DNA of 64,000 bases from Maritimibacter sp. HL-12. GTDB lineage: Bacteria > Pseudomonadota > Alphaproteobacteria > Rhodobacterales > Rhodobacteraceae. The notes under the pieces were generated by a model, which ran no database searches, was not told the origin of the DNA, and saw only the letters and a list, made by a program, of their open reading frames with translations. A program made the translations under genes and the position numbers. This document shows positions 63,121 to 64,000 of the stretch, piece after piece (within the stretch, counting starts at the first letter, position 1; every line of letters begins with the position of its first letter). The DNA is taken from assembly GCF_900177545.1 (NCBI RefSeq), contig NZ_FXBQ01000001.1, forward strand, positions 744,001 to 808,000, written 5' to 3'.

Positions 63121-64000
63121 ATGAAACATGCCGCAATCCCGGTCAACGAAGACGCCGCCGCGACTCCCTCGCAGGCTGCGTCGAGCGTCCGTGTGCCGCA
63201 TCTGACGGCGGCCGCGTTCTGCCTGACGGCCGCAACCCGTGGCGCGATCGAGCGTGCGAGCTCGGATCGTCGGCTGACCCGGGTCAAGACCGAGGTGAAC
63301 GATGGCGGGATCGACCGGCTGCGCCGGTCCTTTGCGACACGACAGACACCGTCGCTCCTCGTCGTCGAGGTTTCCACCACCGGCGAGGAATTGTTGAAGG
63401 AACTCGACGCGCTTGCGGAGATTTGCGATCCCGAGACCAAGGTTGTCGTGATCGGTGCCGAGAATGACATCGGCCTCTACCGCACATTGATGAAACGCGG
63501 GGTCGCCGAATACCTTGTCGGCGCGATCACACCGCTGGCCTATGTCGCGACGATCCAGAAGCTCTTCGGGCAGGAGTCCGCGACCCAGCTCGGGAAAGTC
63601 TACGTTTTCGTGGGCGCCAAGGGCGGCGTGGGAGCCTCGACCCTGGCGCAGAACGTCGCCTGGACCCTCGCCGAGGAGCGGTCCAGCCCGACCTTGCTGC
63701 TCGATCTGGACTTCCGGTTCGGATCGGCGGCCGTGAACCTTGATCTGAAACCGGTAACCGGGCTGGAAAAATACCTCGCCGCGCCCGACAAGCTCGATGC
63801 GGCGCTGCTCGATCGACTGGTGGTTCAGCGCGGGGAATTCCTGAGTGTTCTGCCCGGGTTCGACGACGCCCTCGGCGATATCGAACCCGCCCCGGAAGCT
63901 GTCGAACGCCTGATCGAGATCGCGCGGGCATCTTTTCCCCATGTCGTGGTTGATCTGCCGCACGACTGGTCTCCCGGCAGCCGTGATGCCCTGACGTCGG
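63121..64000 (+). CDS. CpaE/TadZ-like pilus localisation ATPase (3' end beyond window)
   Basis: 293 residues visible. An N-terminal pseudo-receiver-like domain (about 60-150, LLVVEVSTTGEELL, KVVVIGAENDIGLYRTLMKRG) precedes a MinD/ParA-type ATPase with deviant Walker A FVGAKGGVGASTLAQN (about 163-178) and TLLLDLDFRFGSAAV. CpaE/TadZ positions the Tad machine at the pole in characterised species. It follows cpaB with no secretin gene between. Confidence 0.9.
   Translation, partial: MKHAAIPVNEDAAATPSQAASSVRVPHLTAAAFCLTAATRGAIERASSDRRLTRVKTEVNDGGIDRLRRSFATRQTPSLLVVEVSTTGEELLKELDALAEICDPETKVVVIGAENDIGLYRTLMKRGVAEYLVGAITPLAYVATIQKLFGQESATQLGKVYVFVGAKGGVGASTLAQNVAWTLAEERSSPTLLLDLDFRFGSAAVNLDLKPVTGLEKYLAAPDKLDAALLDRLVVQRGEFLSVLPGFDDALGDIEPAPEAVERLIEIARASFPHVVVDLPHDWSPGSRDALTS

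Overview
This is a GC-rich chromosomal segment from an alphaproteobacterium, most likely the Rhodobacteraceae/Roseobacter group. The grounds are overall gene content and order: a petABC cytochrome bc1 operon whose Rieske gene starts with GTG, a thiBPQ operon behind a TPP riboswitch, paired Lrp genes divergent from ilvC, a C-terminally extended FolB beside FolP, a geranylgeranyl-reductase-family flavoprotein, a dimethylglycine-dehydrogenase-like protein, and a Tad pilus locus. I saw no insertion sequence, prophage gene, CRISPR array or rRNA. Genes are dense and operonic, with many ATGA or TGATG start/stop overlaps.

Layout. 1-8.4 kb: an M23 peptidase (cut by the window edge), clpA, gloB, a DUF938 methyltransferase, and a TolQ/MotA-like channel protein with a very long coiled-coil OmpA partner. 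8.4-19.7 kb: ChaC-like cyclotransferase, DUF2125 protein, flavoprotein reductase, trxC, tRNA-Ala(CGC), a secreted SH3b/beta-gamma-crystallin-like protein, an RND transporter with a small exported partner, a GFA protein, a large FAD/GcvT oxidoreductase and tadA. 19.8-26.9 kb: rluB, then a compact seven-gene cassette (27-residue membrane peptide, XpaC-like, TelA-like, DUF2927 lipoprotein, SPFH-GYF protein, NTF2-like protein, zinc-ribbon membrane protein). This looks like a membrane-stress system and is the most interesting accessory block. 26.9-36.9 kb: two MFS transporters, two Lrp regulators, ilvC, an EamA exporter, glmM, folP, extended folB and a SleB-type hydrolase. 37-45.3 kb: a divergent pyruvate-phosphate-dikinase-like protein, an AEC transporter, aroC and the riboswitch-thiBPQ unit. 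45.3-52 kb: petCBA, a PAP2 protein, a GST, a small conserved protein, mtaB, dapF and tRNA-Lys(TTT).

52.3-64 kb is a Tad/Flp pilus region with its own signalling genes. A LuxR-type response regulator and a stand-alone receiver precede three TadE/TadG-type pseudopilins on the minus strand. A 1322-residue hybrid histidine kinase follows on the plus strand, then flp, a prepilin peptidase, cpaB and a CpaE-like ATPase that runs off the window. The secretin gene usually found between cpaB and cpaE is absent at that position.

The long open frames antisense to real genes (up to 1324 codons) are a GC-rich coding artefact and are not annotated.
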